Source: Labyrinthula sp. Ha (taxonomy: Eukaryota > Sar > Bigyra > Labyrinthulida > Labyrinthulaceae). From it: a stretch of DNA of 64,000 nt. Below are positions 1 through 13,100 of the stretch, piece by piece. The notes beneath the pieces are model-generated. The model was given only the letters and a program-made list of their open reading frames with translations, had not been told where the DNA came from and searched no databases. The position numbers were made by a program, and so were the translations under genes. How positions within the stretch are numbered: position 1 is the stretch's first letter; every line of letters starts with the position of its first letter. Location of the stretch: positions 186,001 to 250,000 of the forward strand of contig JAALGZ010000035.1 in the NCBI GenBank assembly GCA_015227615.1, written 5' to 3'.

Positions 1-518
1 TCTCTTGCATTCCATCCAATAATAAATAGGAGAGAAGCAGTAACATACCCAGTCAATGCGAAAATCATAACTGGCCTTCTTCCATACTTGTCAGAAATGG
101 TTCCCAGAATACTTCCAAAAATAAATGTCATTACTCTCAGCAGTGTTAACGCAAGAGTAAAAATTCTCTGTGATTCGTCAGTTGGAGCGAAACAACTGTC
201 ATCTTCAGCTAAGTCGCAACCGTCTTTGTCATTGACAATCGAATGCACAGCAAGAGGAAGAGCGATGAAAACCATAACTACATAAGCAGCAGCTCCACAG
301 AATACCAGGAAGGCAGCTGTTAGCAAAGCACGGTAATACTGCTTGGAATCAGTCAAAACAGACTTTGAATACTTTTGTGCAACCACCACGTTGTCATCCC
401 CCTTTGGTTCAAAAGCGGCCACAGGGTTGGTCGTAGCCAAATCTCTCTCACCTTGTACTTCAGGCCCTTGTGCTGTTTCTACCACAGCCTTAGCATTCGT
501 ATTTTCTTTATCCGACAT
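1..518 (-). CDS. MFS transporter, N-terminal part (runs off the left edge)
   Basis: An open frame starts at the ATG complementary to 516-518 and runs to the window edge without a stop, giving the first 172 residues. A hydrophilic cytosolic N-terminus of about 60 residues is followed by TM1 (about 63-90), a short loop with acidic residues and cysteines (about 94-115), and TM2 (about 117-138). Next comes GTISDKYGRRP (139-149), which is the major facilitator signature motif A between TM2 and TM3, and then the start of TM3. MFS proteins are 12-TM secondary transporters of sugars, phosphate, nucleosides or drugs; the fragment does not show which. The long charged N-terminus and the loop between TM1 and TM2 recall sugar/phosphate-type carriers, but this is a guess. 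The gene is transcribed away from the 7.3-kb gap to its right. No intron is needed in the visible part, and the family assignment is secure. Confidence 0.85.
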   Translation of the reverse strand, partial: MSDKENTNAKAVVETAQGPEVQGERDLATTNPVAAFEPKGDDNVVVAQKYSKSVLTDSKQYYRALLTAAFLVFCGAAAYVVMVFIALPLAVHSIVNDKDGCDLAEDDSCFAPTDESQRIFTLALTLLRVMTFIFGSILGTISDKYGRRPVMIFALTGYVTASLLFIIGWNAR

Positions 519-3500
519 GTTCATATCTCAATATTCTTTGTTTATTTCTGCTTAACACGTTTGATTTGATTTTGATTCTTAGAATATATTCAGCTTATAA
601 CTAAACGGTCCAAAAATTAACGGAATAGATTATTTCCAGCTCAGTCCTGGTATTACATTATATGAATGGGTGTAGATTAAAAAACGGGAACATTATAATA
701 AATAAATAAAATGAATCGGATGTAAAGCTTTTTACAGTGTAATCTGACCGTTTATAACTAATATAATTACCTCCTGATAACCGTTAACAGTTAACAGCAT
801 GAAATACCGCTTAATCCAGGACTGGTTCAGTATTTTCGGTATTGGAGTTAAGATTTTGTTACACGATTGGAAAAGAAAGTTTTATGGATATTTGTTAATA
901 TGAGGAGATATTGTTGAGATTAATGGTAGAGGAACAGCAGAGTAAAGAGAAAATTTGTTGCAAACTGGGTCTCATTAGTGGGTATGTTGTTTAATTCTTA
1001 TAGAGTATAAATTACAAAGTAAGAAAAAAAAAACAATTCGCTTATAGGAGTTCAGAATTTATCTTGTGTAAGCTGGATTTCCTAACCCAAAATAGTAAAG
1101 AAAACTTACCTATACGAAGAAAAAAGTTGGATAGAAGAAGATTATATTACCAAGTTTATTAGGAGTTAAATGATATTATTCTTTATAAGAGTATTTATGA
1201 TAAACATATTTGGAGTTAGTACACATATTTTCAAGAAACATTGAAAAACACAAAATAAAATAAGGATAAAAAGATAAAATACTTGTGAGATATGACCAGA
1301 GATGAAAAAACAAGAACTTTGGATGAATCCTATGTCCAGTGGCTTTATCTCAATGAATATAACTTCTTTTTCATGTGTTCTTCAGTTCACGAAAAAATAG
1401 ACTATCCCTAACACATTAGGTGTACTACTGCTAAGAGGTAACTCTTGACTATATCTTTGTGCTAAATAAGAAAGCTATAGTATTTTTGTCAACTTTGGAA
1501 TGAACATAATAGCTGTCACAGAAAGTTAGTGGCACATAAAACCCGGTTTATAATCTATTGACTAAGGTTCTACTGAGGAATATTTGACTGTTATGAAGCC
1601 TTAAGCCAAACCTTGCCAACACTTGTGTGATAGCTTAAAAATATTTCCTACATCAGCTAAGAAGATTCTATATTCTTGTCTATTGTTACTTATCCCTTAG
1701 ATATGAAAGTAGTTCGTAAAATTTTGGTTTTCTTATAAATGTTTGTACGGAATAATTGTAAACTCGTTAAGTTATCTAAAGGCTTATTAGCTATCACTTG
1801 GGTGTATCATATTCTCGGTCTATGGCCATTTTAATCCTAATATTTCTGCTTTTGAGACATCATCTTTCCAATCATCAATAAACGCTGCTAATATAGAAGC
1901 ATGGACTGGTGAAACCGTTGGGTACAACTAAGGGGTCCATGAGTTCGGATTAAAGTCCCTTCGTAGTCTTTCATAGGGGCATTTATATTCATGAGGACCA
2001 GTAGTTGAGATTTGACCAGTAGATAAATTGGACTAGGTGCAGGCCTGCAAAACTTTTGAAACATAAAGCTTTGGGACTCTACTGTAACAAAGGCACCTTA
2101 TATTGATAGTATCGTCTAAATATGTCTTCACATGCCAAAGAAGCAAAAACTTCGAAGGTTGACTCACCGATACACACTTCTTATAAGCAAGAGTCTGACC
2201 GGCAACATAATTTTGTTCTTACCAGCAGCGTGCTCAAGAAATGTATAGTTCTTCACTATGAAAATGCGGGTTACCTGCTGCAAACAGGTGTTTTGTATTG
2301 TTGCTTTACTCATATAAATTGTTTCACTCAACAATTATCTGCAAAATAACATAAATGTTTCGACTCTTTCTCTGTCACTTCAAAATTTGGAGTTAGATAC
2401 GTTATAATTTCTGTAAATGGGATATAGTGCTTAAATGTTGGCTTTAAGCTAGCCTGCAAGGTTCCCCCAACAAACCATAGTTAAAGAATGTTATTAGCCC
2501 TATGGTTTTCCTCTGTGTAAGAGTTTCTCTTTCATAGAAAACTTATCGGTTGCTTAGTATAGATTCAATCCTAGCTAGTTGTAGCATCTTAGATTTGCCA
2601 GAATCTTAATAACTCTGAAGTACAACAAAGCAACAAGGTCTAGAAGCGAGTTTAGTGGTCGATTCTATGGTGCAAGTGGGATTGGAAAAAGCGGCACGTA
2701 TATAGAAAAAGGACTTCATTGTTGACTAGTTGAGATTTACCTAGTATAATCAATTTTCCTCCTTGTTCGCACCAAGAAAAATTAGAATGAAATTCGTACT
2801 TCTTATTACCAAGTAGGCATAGATTTTAGACGAAAACAGTTAATATTTGCTTTGGAAGAAACAGGTACATAAATATTTTTTTTCTACTAGACTTGGTCTA
2901 AGATTGATTTTTTTTGAAATATTGAAGAACTCAACAATTTGTATCTGATGTTCCATCCAGCTAGAAAATTTAAAAAGTTCCTCTTTTTCAAGTTAGCCTT
3001 TCATATCCTTTGTCCTCCCTATCTATAATGAGGTATACTCTTCTGCTGTCTGAAACCTTGTCGGTGAAACAAGCGCTATCTATAATACTGTAAGCTTAGA
3101 AATTTGTACTTGATAGCTTAACTACTTGGAAGCCGGTAGTTATGGTTATCTAGGTAAAGAACACAACTGCAAATTCATTTCAAGATCGTCAATGGAACAC
3201 ATAGGTAATAAGATTGTGCAAGAGTAACTAGTTTTTTAGGATAGTTTCTTTGCATTAAGTCCACTCAGAGTCTCACAAAACTATTATCTGGTATCTCTGA
3301 ATATTTCTCGACTAATTCTCAGGATACACCAAAGTTAAAAAGGTTCATAAGAAACTATACAAATAAGCTGGGAGATAGAGCCAGGAGGTACAATAACAGG
3401 ATGCAAGGCAGTTGAAGCAAGGGAAAAATAATAAATCTTACAACATTAACCGGGATAGGAAATTTATATTCATGTCTTGATGCAAGCAATAGTTAGGTTA

Positions 3501-6500
3501 ACCAAGACCACAGGAAAGCTCTGTTACTTTTGATACAGAGAGATAAACCCATGCCATAGTTGTTTGCAAAAATCAAGGCAAAGAGATTGAAGTTAGGTAG
3601 TGTCCGAAAGCAAAGAATTTTCTTTTCTGTCTATATATTTTTGAACAGAAAATTTGAGTATCGCTGCATCTATATACTCGCGCCTTATTTACAACCAAGT
3701 GATTTATATTGTGCTAATATTCAGTTTGTAAACAAACTTGTACTAGTATTTATATGAACAGATGACTTCAGCTTATTGTTGGTGTTGTGATATAGTCTAG
3801 AGTAGACTGTAACTTTAAATATTTTTAAAGAGAAACGTAGATGCCAGTTATTAATTGAAATTATTTCGAATGTAAACTGGAAGTAATCAAGTGCTTCTTA
3901 TCTTAAGTCTGATTATCAAGAATAAGTATAAGATTTAGTTTCATATGTACTGATTCAAATCATATACTCATTATCAAGAACCAATAAAACAAATGAGACA
4001 TATAGGGAATTTTGTGTTTGGCTAGTTCTAGCTGTTATGAGTGTGTTTTGACATGACTCAGAATAGTTGAAGTATTCTATTATTTATGTTTGAGGAAAAA
4101 GATGTTTAACCTGATACAATGGATAATTATGTAGTACAAGGGGATAAGGTCTTACCAAACATTCTTAATGAAGAAAACCAGCTAAGCCCATTATTCTTAC
4201 TAGGTTGTAAACCAAATAAATCGGCTTAATGAGCGCAAACGATGCGATGGGTACAGTGCACTAGTATGCAATTTGAAACACTATTTTTATTTCGTTGCAA
4301 TTCGTTTCAAACAGTCTTTGTATAGTTAGTAATCGCCTAGATCTAAGTTTAAGATTTCTAGGTAAACAGAAGAAGAAACTCTATGTAGAGGTGTAGTGAA
4401 GGAATCCTACGTTACGATGGATATCCAGCTCTATCGCACTAGTATTACTTCATATTCAATGTTCTTATAATTTAATAACAATAATTTATTATGTCTGAAT
4501 GAGTAACAGAGTGTCCCTGTATACTCTGAACTTTATTTCGCTGATTTGACGAACTTTTTTTTGTTCTGAATATTAGGTTTTCTGAACTATGAATTAGAAA
4601 ACTAAAGCCAATATTTTTGGTAGCTTTAGAAAGCTCCTAAATTCGTTATTGAGAAATTTTAAGAAAACAAGCTGAAACACATCAAAGTAATAAGAAAATT
4701 ACTCAGAAAAATCTTTTAGGGCGAGGGATGTGACCCTACTCTTCTCAATATATTTTCCCTAAATGCTGGTTTAGGTTGAGGCATGGGACATTGATTTAAT
4801 GCCATAGGACAAGTATTACTTGAATTGCCAGACCAGTACTCTAAAACTTGGGAAGTGCAATACCACCAACAATAATAAATGTGTTTATGTTAGATTTTCA
4901 GTCTCATCACCAACATTTTTTCTCTTATCATCCGGCCAAAAAAAGCAAAAAACCTATTTTCTTATTAACTAATCAACTAGAAAGAACTGTCTCCGGCCTA
5001 CTTAGATCTTGTTTTAAGTTGCCTAGTAGTATTCATAATTTGTCTTATCAAGAATGAATCATGCATCTTCTTGAAATAATGTAAATAGTATGTTACTGTT
5101 TCTGGCTTTTTTCAAAGCCATGCGGAACTAACAGATCTATGAACGTGTCACTTAATCCTCGACTAGAATAAGAAAAATATTTGCATTAAATGTTTTTATT
5201 TGCTAATAAAGCTTTTCGTACCTTCTGAAATTTGCAATGATTTTACATAGAGCTCGGGGGGGTTAACTTTCTCATTTCAGATTGCTCTTTTTGAAGAACT
5301 CAGATCTCTATAAATCAAAGACTTCTTATACAACGTAAAAACAAAATTGTATTTTCTGGTGTATCATTACTGCCAAAGTTTTTTGGAAAAAGTTACTAAT
5401 ACTAACGCCGTCGAACTTAAAACTCTTTCAGCATTAATTTGTTAACGCAACTATCTTTTTTAGTTCGTGACTACCTTCTTTGCTCATTACAAATTCAATT
5501 GCAACGTAGATGACCTTGCAGTGATTTATTCTAAGATAATTTTCAGTTGTCTTCATTATTATTCACCGGCGATGTGAAAATCCTTAGCTTATCAAAGTTC
5601 ATGGAGTCTCTTGCGCACAAAGTTTGTACTTGCTCGCACCCATGATACATGCAGAGGGTTGAGCACTTGAGCCCACACCTGAGAGATGCTCCCTCCTCCA
5701 CTTCAACATGATCGTTGCATCTACTAGTTAGGTTGCAAACAACAAACTTTAGACTGAATGCTATCCTTATCCCTCACTTGAGGTTGACCACTGTCCTAAA
5801 ATTAAAATCCAGGAATTAGTATCAACTATTATGAACTAGGTGGCATACGAGGTTCTAAGAGGTAGTGCATGATATTACAAAATTTGCGGTCTGGACGGGT
5901 TAGGAAAAAGGCCTTATTGCCCTCGAGCACATTATTTGCTTTAGTGTCTTAGTTTTTGAAGGCAGAGGTAAACATCTGAGAAAAACATCTTGTATGTGTT
6001 ATATATATATATTCAGAACTTCGTTTTGAATATTGGGTTGATTTCATAGAGTGAGGCAATCTCGAACTTAATTCAACTTGTATATGACTTCACTGATATT
6101 TTGTGAATTGTTGTCAGGTCTTGTTATCATTATACCATAACATATTGTTTGAATTGTCTTGGATAACTCCTCTTAATAATTTGATTCAATTATTAATCAC
6201 CATAGACGTATCGAATTATGGTCCTGATATGGATTCTCCTCGTTTTTATATTGGGCCGTTTAGTACGTTACCCGCAATGTATTGTAAATTTTAATTGTCC
6301 CGCAAACAATTTACCGGGCTGACATAGAGTAGGAATAGAAAAGTGTCCCGAAAGAAAACAAGAACCTTATCTATTATCATAAGCAAACAAGACTTTTCAA
6401 GACGAGCTTTAAGTTCTTGATTGAAAATTTAGAGAAAGACATAAAAACGATTTCTCGAATTTAGAATACTTGACACCAACGCGGTTTCTCTATCGAAACC

Positions 6501-7819
6501 CTCCAATTAGAGAATACTTCCAACAAAGATGATAAATAACTGAATTTTTTATCTATAATGCATTGCTCTGATTATTTTTCCATTTTTGCAGAGTTAGCGA
6601 AGATTATACTCCAGAGACTAGAACTTTTTTTTCAAATAGGTTAAAGTTAGACTACTTAGAAATCCATTCTAGCTCTTTCGACAATATCGTTAATAAACAG
6701 ACTTTGGGTCAAATATATTTTTTAACTTGTTTTTCTTTGCACTTGAAAGGAAATAAAATTGTAAAAAAATAAAGCACTCTTAGGCCTAACCATCGACCTT
6801 TAAGGTTATGAACTTAGTTAGCAAGAGTTCTTTGCAAATATGTTATAGTTGAATGCGAAGCTATATGGCATATAACTTGCTATTGAGCACAATGCTTCCT
6901 TACTATAAGACAAAATAGATTTTTTTTCGTGTGGAGTTTGAGATAAGTGGTTTAATGTTTGTGACATAGGAGTAGGTAAAAATGTATTAGCTACAGCAAC
7001 CAAGATTTCTGCACCCCCGGTGTAATGAAAGCCAGTGTCGCGTACAGCAATTTAATTAGAATTGAAGCATCAAATATATGCTACTCTATTTAATACAAAA
7101 ATTTGCTTCATCATCTAGAAAAGATTGGGCTAATGAACGTGATATGCGAGTCGGTCATGAAACGTGTGTAATCCCTGAAATTGCTCAAAAATTTGAGTGA
7201 GTCGACTGGTTCCAAGTACTAGATGAAATGAAAACGTTCTCAATTAAAAAAGCCAAATCTACTATACATTGTTCTTCTATAAGAACATTCTACATTACCT
7301 TGAAAAACTATTGGTGCTATTTACTTTCAGTAACAACAAAACAAGTTTCACCATCAAGACGTCGAGCCAATATTTCAAGAGAACCAAGACGAAACCAATC
7401 CAAGAATTATTTTCTTATGGATTAACATTCTTGTATATTGTTTATCTCTCATAAAACGTCACTTTGCCCGTGGCTAAATCATTTTAACGTCGACTAGAAA
7501 ACTGTTCACAAACTATTGCGTTTTATTTTCTAACCCACCACTAAACGGACATATTTAGCTTTCACTTTCTAGTAAGCATATATCTTGCGTCTAGATATAA
7601 ACCACCCAAGTCGGGATTTCAATGTTTCAGTTTTTTTACTCTCAATAATCTCTCGACGCAACAGCATATCTTTACGAATAAACTTCCTACCCTGAGATCT
7701 CAATAAGAAAAATATCTGGTTGATATTTTCTCGTTTCAATTCTTGTCTTGAAGATTGGATACTTGAATATTGTTCGTTTTAGTTGTTAATATCCGTTAAA
7801 TAAGGGAAGGACAAAAAAG
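519..7819. other. intergenic region, 7.3 kb, no gene recognised
   Basis: A+T-rich sequence in which all open frames are short (under 76 codons) and none looks like a known protein. A short AT dinucleotide run lies near 6001-6012. A slightly G+C-richer stretch at about 5560-5960 has no coding signal that I recognise. The last 100 bases form the probable 5' flank of the next gene. No tRNA, rRNA or repeat family was found. Confidence 0.6.
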
Positions 7820-10150
7820 ATGCCTGTTGACAAACAAGATTTAAGACAAGATCCTGAAGAACAGAGTTTCCTATCAAACCAAAGTGATGCGTCAACGACT
7901 TGGAAATATTCTGATGTATCAGAAACACCTCCAAAGCTGTTTGGTATTTTCCTTATTACAGTGTTTCTTGCGCTTGTTGGGTTTGTCTCACCGGGCGTGA
8001 AACCCGGACTGGATAGCAAAGAAGATTTCTCATCCGAGCCAAATGGCTGGGGAGGAGTAGGGCATATAGAAGGAAACTGGGAAAGAGTTGTTAATCTTGA
8101 GACCAATGCACAGAAGAAGCTTTTTAAAATTAACTTCCAGGACAAGCATTATGCGCAGTATGGAAAGGAGGAAGATGGATTTATACGTGTAAATGAACAT
8201 AATAACAGAAAACAAGTTAGAAGAAGAAACATGGAGGCCTTCGATAAAGTTCGTGTTGATTATTGTGCACAAGGTGGAGGCTTTGAATCTCTGGATGACC
8301 TTATAGACGTAATTTACGCAAACGATACAATAGATTATTCATATTCTCTTTCACATAATTTTATATATGGTGGAGAAGGGGATAGTCAAGTTCCTAGTGA
8401 AACGAAGAAGAAGTTTGAGAATTTTCCATATAACGATCCAATCCTCTACAAAGTAAGCCGAAAAGTGTGCGAACGCCTTTGGGGTGAGGATGCACCCTCG
8501 GACTGGTATGCGGATGCCCATGTTATAATAGAAAGACATGGCCCATTCAAATCTACTGGCAAGTATGACTGGAACAGTGTTACTAGGACATTGGCAAAGC
8601 AAGAATACCTAAATCAAGCTATTTTGGGAACTTTTTTTCAACCTGTATTCGAGAATGGAACAACAATTTCTTATCCTCCGATACATGTACATCATACACA
8701 TGTTCATCCCTATATAAATTTTGGAAAAAGGTTAAGTATACATCCCGAGAAACTGTTTTCATCTTACGATGGAATTATAAGTTTTTTCAAAGAAGCATCC
8801 AAGTGTGTTAATACAGAGTGTTTGAGAGAATTTGTAAGAGATTGTGACTTTCAGTCTCTTGAAATGGTCAAATTATACCGTTGGCCCCCTTATTTTATGC
8901 GTACAGAAGTTAATGTCTCTGATACTGCTTGGCAGGAACAGTTTCGAAAGGGTGTTCTATATATGTTAGAGGCTGACAATGTAGAGCGAATTGAAAGGTA
9001 CAAAATGTATTATGAAGAGAATGAAGAAATTTTTCCTGATCGTTCTTACCCACATGATGTTATTCTTCAAGGCCATGGAGATGCGGAATGTACTGTTGAA
9101 CAGGGAGGAACTGATTGTGTTCTACACTTGCTTCCTGAGGGCCAAGCTTATAGAATTACGAATGCAGATTCTTTTGAAGGAAATTATGAGTTGAATGACG
9201 TCCGAGCTGATAAGTCTGAAGAGCTAGAGTTCTACGTTGATATTGGGTTTGTGGTAAAGAGGGGTGGGTTTGAGGATGATGAAAAAGAAATAGAAGAGAA
9301 ACCTATTGAAACAACTTTTCTTCAACTTGGTAATCCGCCTTTAGGTTTTGCTTGGATGACATATATGTTTCCTCTCGACTATAATACAAACGTTATGTTT
9401 TACAATTTTACAAATTTGTACCTTGGTGCAGGTACTATGAAGAATTTTATCTTACACACTCATATGAGCTATACTGACTCCTTATATGTTATCAAAGGGG
9501 ATAATGTATATAAAACGCTTTCTGATGCACTGACAAATAAAGGGGAAAGGGAGCTTGTGTTACCACATATTTTTGACTGTCATGAAAATGATAAAGATAA
9601 GTTTAATAAAGAGGAGCTTCTGAAACTTGTGCTCTCCGATACTACTAATCAGCTGGTATGTGAAGCTGCGAAACCAACACTTGTTTTGTATTGCTCTGAT
9701 GAAACTGGTGAAAACTGTATTTACAGAGACAGAAGGATTGATTTTAATTGCGTAGAAGAAGTTCGCTTAGAAGAAGAGGATACTCTTACCGTAATAGCTT
9801 TTAATAGAGTTGGTCAGACAAGCATCAAAGATAATCAAATTGCAGAGATTAATCGCGACATGAGTTACAACTTGAAAGCCATTTACTCTTCTTTTGGATA
9901 CCATTTTGCGGCGCATCAACATTCATACTTCAGAGGTGATTTTGTTAGTGACAGAGCAAGAGAACGTAAGTTTTCCACTTCTTTTGGCAAAGCCTCACTA
10001 GATTTTCTCTTTGGCGAATATGCACCACCATCAATGTTTTTCTCTGGTCGCTGGGTTCATAAGGTTGAAGATCATAAGAAAATACAGGAAATTGTGAAAG
10101 CCTGTCCCAACAGTGTATCTTTCGATGAGATCTTACCCTGGGAAACTTGA
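7820..10150 (+). CDS. 776-aa type II membrane protein with HxH clusters; possible copper type II monooxygenase-like fold
   Basis: A single uninterrupted frame with A-rich start context. Residues 1-38 are hydrophilic and cytosolic. One membrane anchor lies at about 39-59, and no signal peptide precedes it, so the remaining 700 residues should face the lumen or outside. Three histidine clusters stand out: HVHHTHVHP at 289-297, LHTHM at 545-549, and HFAAHQH at 695-701. Cysteines are scattered through the ectodomain, including a close pair at 330 and 335. In the known copper type II ascorbate-dependent monooxygenases (PHM/DBH), an HH site and a downstream HTH site bind the two coppers. The LHTH followed eight to ten residues later by a VIKGD turn is reminiscent of that second site, but overall similarity cannot be established by eye. 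I do not recognise the family with certainty. Alternatives are an unrelated lineage-specific metal-binding ectodomain. It stands alone, with gaps of 7 kb on both sides. Confidence 0.8.
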   Translation: MPVDKQDLRQDPEEQSFLSNQSDASTTWKYSDVSETPPKLFGIFLITVFLALVGFVSPGVKPGLDSKEDFSSEPNGWGGVGHIEGNWERVVNLETNAQKKLFKINFQDKHYAQYGKEEDGFIRVNEHNNRKQVRRRNMEAFDKVRVDYCAQGGGFESLDDLIDVIYANDTIDYSYSLSHNFIYGGEGDSQVPSETKKKFENFPYNDPILYKVSRKVCERLWGEDAPSDWYADAHVIIERHGPFKSTGKYDWNSVTRTLAKQEYLNQAILGTFFQPVFENGTTISYPPIHVHHTHVHPYINFGKRLSIHPEKLFSSYDGIISFFKEASKCVNTECLREFVRDCDFQSLEMVKLYRWPPYFMRTEVNVSDTAWQEQFRKGVLYMLEADNVERIERYKMYYEENEEIFPDRSYPHDVILQGHGDAECTVEQGGTDCVLHLLPEGQAYRITNADSFEGNYELNDVRADKSEELEFYVDIGFVVKRGGFEDDEKEIEEKPIETTFLQLGNPPLGFAWMTYMFPLDYNTNVMFYNFTNLYLGAGTMKNFILHTHMSYTDSLYVIKGDNVYKTLSDALTNKGERELVLPHIFDCHENDKDKFNKEELLKLVLSDTTNQLVCEAAKPTLVLYCSDETGENCIYRDRRIDFNCVEEVRLEEEDTLTVIAFNRVGQTSIKDNQIAEINRDMSYNLKAIYSSFGYHFAAHQHSYFRGDFVSDRARERKFSTSFGKASLDFLFGEYAPPSMFFSGRWVHKVEDHKKIQEIVKACPNSVSFDEILPWET

Positions 10151-13100
10151 ATCTTATTAACTTATTTATTTATATAGTTATTTATTATTGTGTCTTTGTT
10201 TTATTAGGAAAAGCTGAAACAGTGGGAAGACTAAATCTTGAACCATTTATAGAGTTGACAATCTTTGCGTGCAGTTCCAGTTCTTCTTCTAGCTTTCTTT
10301 TTAACTAATTGATTTGATTATTACCTTACGCGTCAACTAGCGTAGTGTATGAAAGTAGACAATGTATATTGCATAGAAGGGTTCATGTTCCTCTTGAAAT
10401 ATTGCAGCCATATTCACAGTATATATCGTTTACAGCATAAGATCTTTGCTTATGCACATGAACTCTTTAAGACTTAAGATAAGATAAGCTATATTCCTGT
10501 CCTAAGATTTGTTCTACCTTAGTGTTATTGATGCTTCATTAGCCTCAATCTAGGTACACGGACGTGAAAAGGATGCCCTACGGAAATTAGTTTTCCTAAG
10601 GTCTACACTTGAGCATATACAACAGTGATCCTTCATGATCTAACCCTAAGAAAAAAACTCAAGTGCCAATTGTGATAACAATTGGGACAACCAAGAATAC
10701 AAATATATGGACTTCTTTTGCAGCAGTCAACACTAGCGGAACTCTACAATGATTTAAGAGTGCAGGAAAAAGGAGAATGACCTCTTCAACTTCTATTCGG
10801 AAGGACTTTTTCTAATATTTGGCAATCTAGGAATCTACTTGGGGCAGGATACTTTAAAATTGTTTTTTGCTCTTGAAATTTATGCTTGAGCAGTTTGGTG
10901 AGCATTTAGACGGGTAGATTATACGTACTCATTCTCCTATTTTGCTATACCTCTTTGGTAATAAAGATACAAAGTGAGCAGACTAGTACTTATCGAGGCT
11001 AACCTTATAAAGGTAATTTGAATTTGCTTGGGCAAAACATTTCATTGGTTAGAAAAATTTCATCATAGTAAAATTCAGGAACGAGTAGAAAAAAATGAGT
11101 AAGAATTAGAAGATATCATAAAAGAGAAGTTAGATGACTAAACACAGGTAAACTGAAGATGTTTTCGGATATGTATAGAGGATGAAAGTGAAGTGAACCA
11201 CCATTTAGATAATTTCATCTCTTTACATCAAGAACTAATAATATTTCACCATACGGTAATTCTTTTTGGGGCCTACTCGGAGGTTGGTAATCCCATACGG
11301 TAATGGATCAAGATGCTAAAGCATGTAAGAAAGAAGATAATTAAGATAAAAAAATTTCTGAAGAAAAGAGGGAATATTCTCCTCGGTATGTTTGAGAGAA
11401 AACTGGTTCCAAATTGAAATTTTATATTTTTTAATATTCTGAATAAGGAATAATAGCTACTGAAAAGAATCTGCCGGATATCTCTGCTAAATTTCGCCTA
11501 AAAACAATGAGTGAAGATAAAATGTTACTCAAATGACAAAGAATCATATCCATGGATATAAATTGGAACTGAAACTGAATTTAAGGAAGATTTAAGAAAC
11601 TGGAAGCACGAATTTATAGTCGCTCAACAGATGATCTAGGTTAAACCTTCGAGATCCCTCAAAAGGGCAGATATTAAAAAAATTATTATTTCGAACAGAA
11701 CAGTAAAGACGTTGTTGGATATATGTAAATGGAAATTTAATTAAAATAGGAGTTACATAATTTCAGGCATTTTAAATAAGATTTTAAAACAAGAAAATGA
11801 ATTTGGAATACACCTATGAAACTCTCAAGAAAGCATCAGGCATGGGGCAAGGCGGGCATTTTCCCCAACATATTACCCAAAGTATTAGAGTCATAAGCGG
11901 AACCATTAGAAAAGGAAAGGATGTAAGATAAATAAGGGTTTGTTGATTGGTGGATGAACTCTGTAACCAGGATGTCTTTGTTGTTAACCACAGTTTGAAG
12001 ATGATTTTCAAGACTTATACAGAAAGATTCTAGTTGAATAAGAGTTTTGTTTAGGACCAAATAAAATGTTCATTCTGTTTTCACAACTAAGCAACACGTT
12101 TGACAGCAAGTGAAGAGGATGAGTTGAGCAGACACATGGAAGAATATCACCGCTAAGAAAAGCAGAGTAAGCTAAAAAACATGAATATTATAGCAAATTT
12201 CAGTTCCCGGATTAACTTTAGTCCAGTTTGAATTCGAAGATTCCTTCCTATTTTACGTACATTTCTTTTCCTCTGATACTTAACCGTAGACTCAAAGTTC
12301 TGAGTGAGAGTCATATCTTCATCAGAAATTTCCCATCGGTGCTCTGTTCCAAGACCTCTTTCCTTTTAATGACAGTCGCAAATACCTTTCTCCATCTGTT
12401 ATGGGCGTTATTTTTGATTCGTCACAAAGGGTTAACAAGTAAATTTGAGCACAGACTACATCACACCAGTCTTTCTAGGAACTATTGTATTTTTCATTCC
12501 TGGGATAATAAGTTTGAATTGTAAAGTTCCATCATCATGACTTTCAGCAGCACCAACTTCTTGAAAAACTGTTTCAAAGAGAGGATACCTTTCATAGCTA
12601 TTGTGTGGGAAAATATCATTTCTTGGATATAGGCATCAACCCACATGATGCATACCCGTAGAAAATATCTAGAAGGAAGACTAAAGTTTATCTGATTGAA
12701 ACACATACACTCCGGGTGTACAAGCTCCTGGTTCCTGATTATATTCAGATGAAATTCCGTTCCAAACCTCTTCACCTTATCTATTATAATATATTTCTTA
12801 TCTCCTTGGTCCACAGAATTGAAGCAAACACACATCTATTTAGTCTCCCTGGCCATGGTTTTGGCTATCTCCTTGGAAATATTTCTCCACCATAAATCAG
12901 TTTCTCTAGAGTATTTCCAGCTTTTTTCTTGTAATACTCAACCTGCTGCCCATGATACGATATACGTTGATCAAGACTACATCTTTTAGTCTTAAAGGGA
13001 ATTAGCTCCATCCCTTGAACTTGCAATGAAAACCTTAAACATGTTGCGTACAAATACGGGAACATGTCAGATATACCTTTACATGTTCTCAGTACATGTG

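Noticed and set aside
12494-13065. Two adjacent minus-strand open frames as a gene
   Set aside because: Neither has a recognisable domain, and I could not join them by a convincing small intron. Kept only as a possible remnant.
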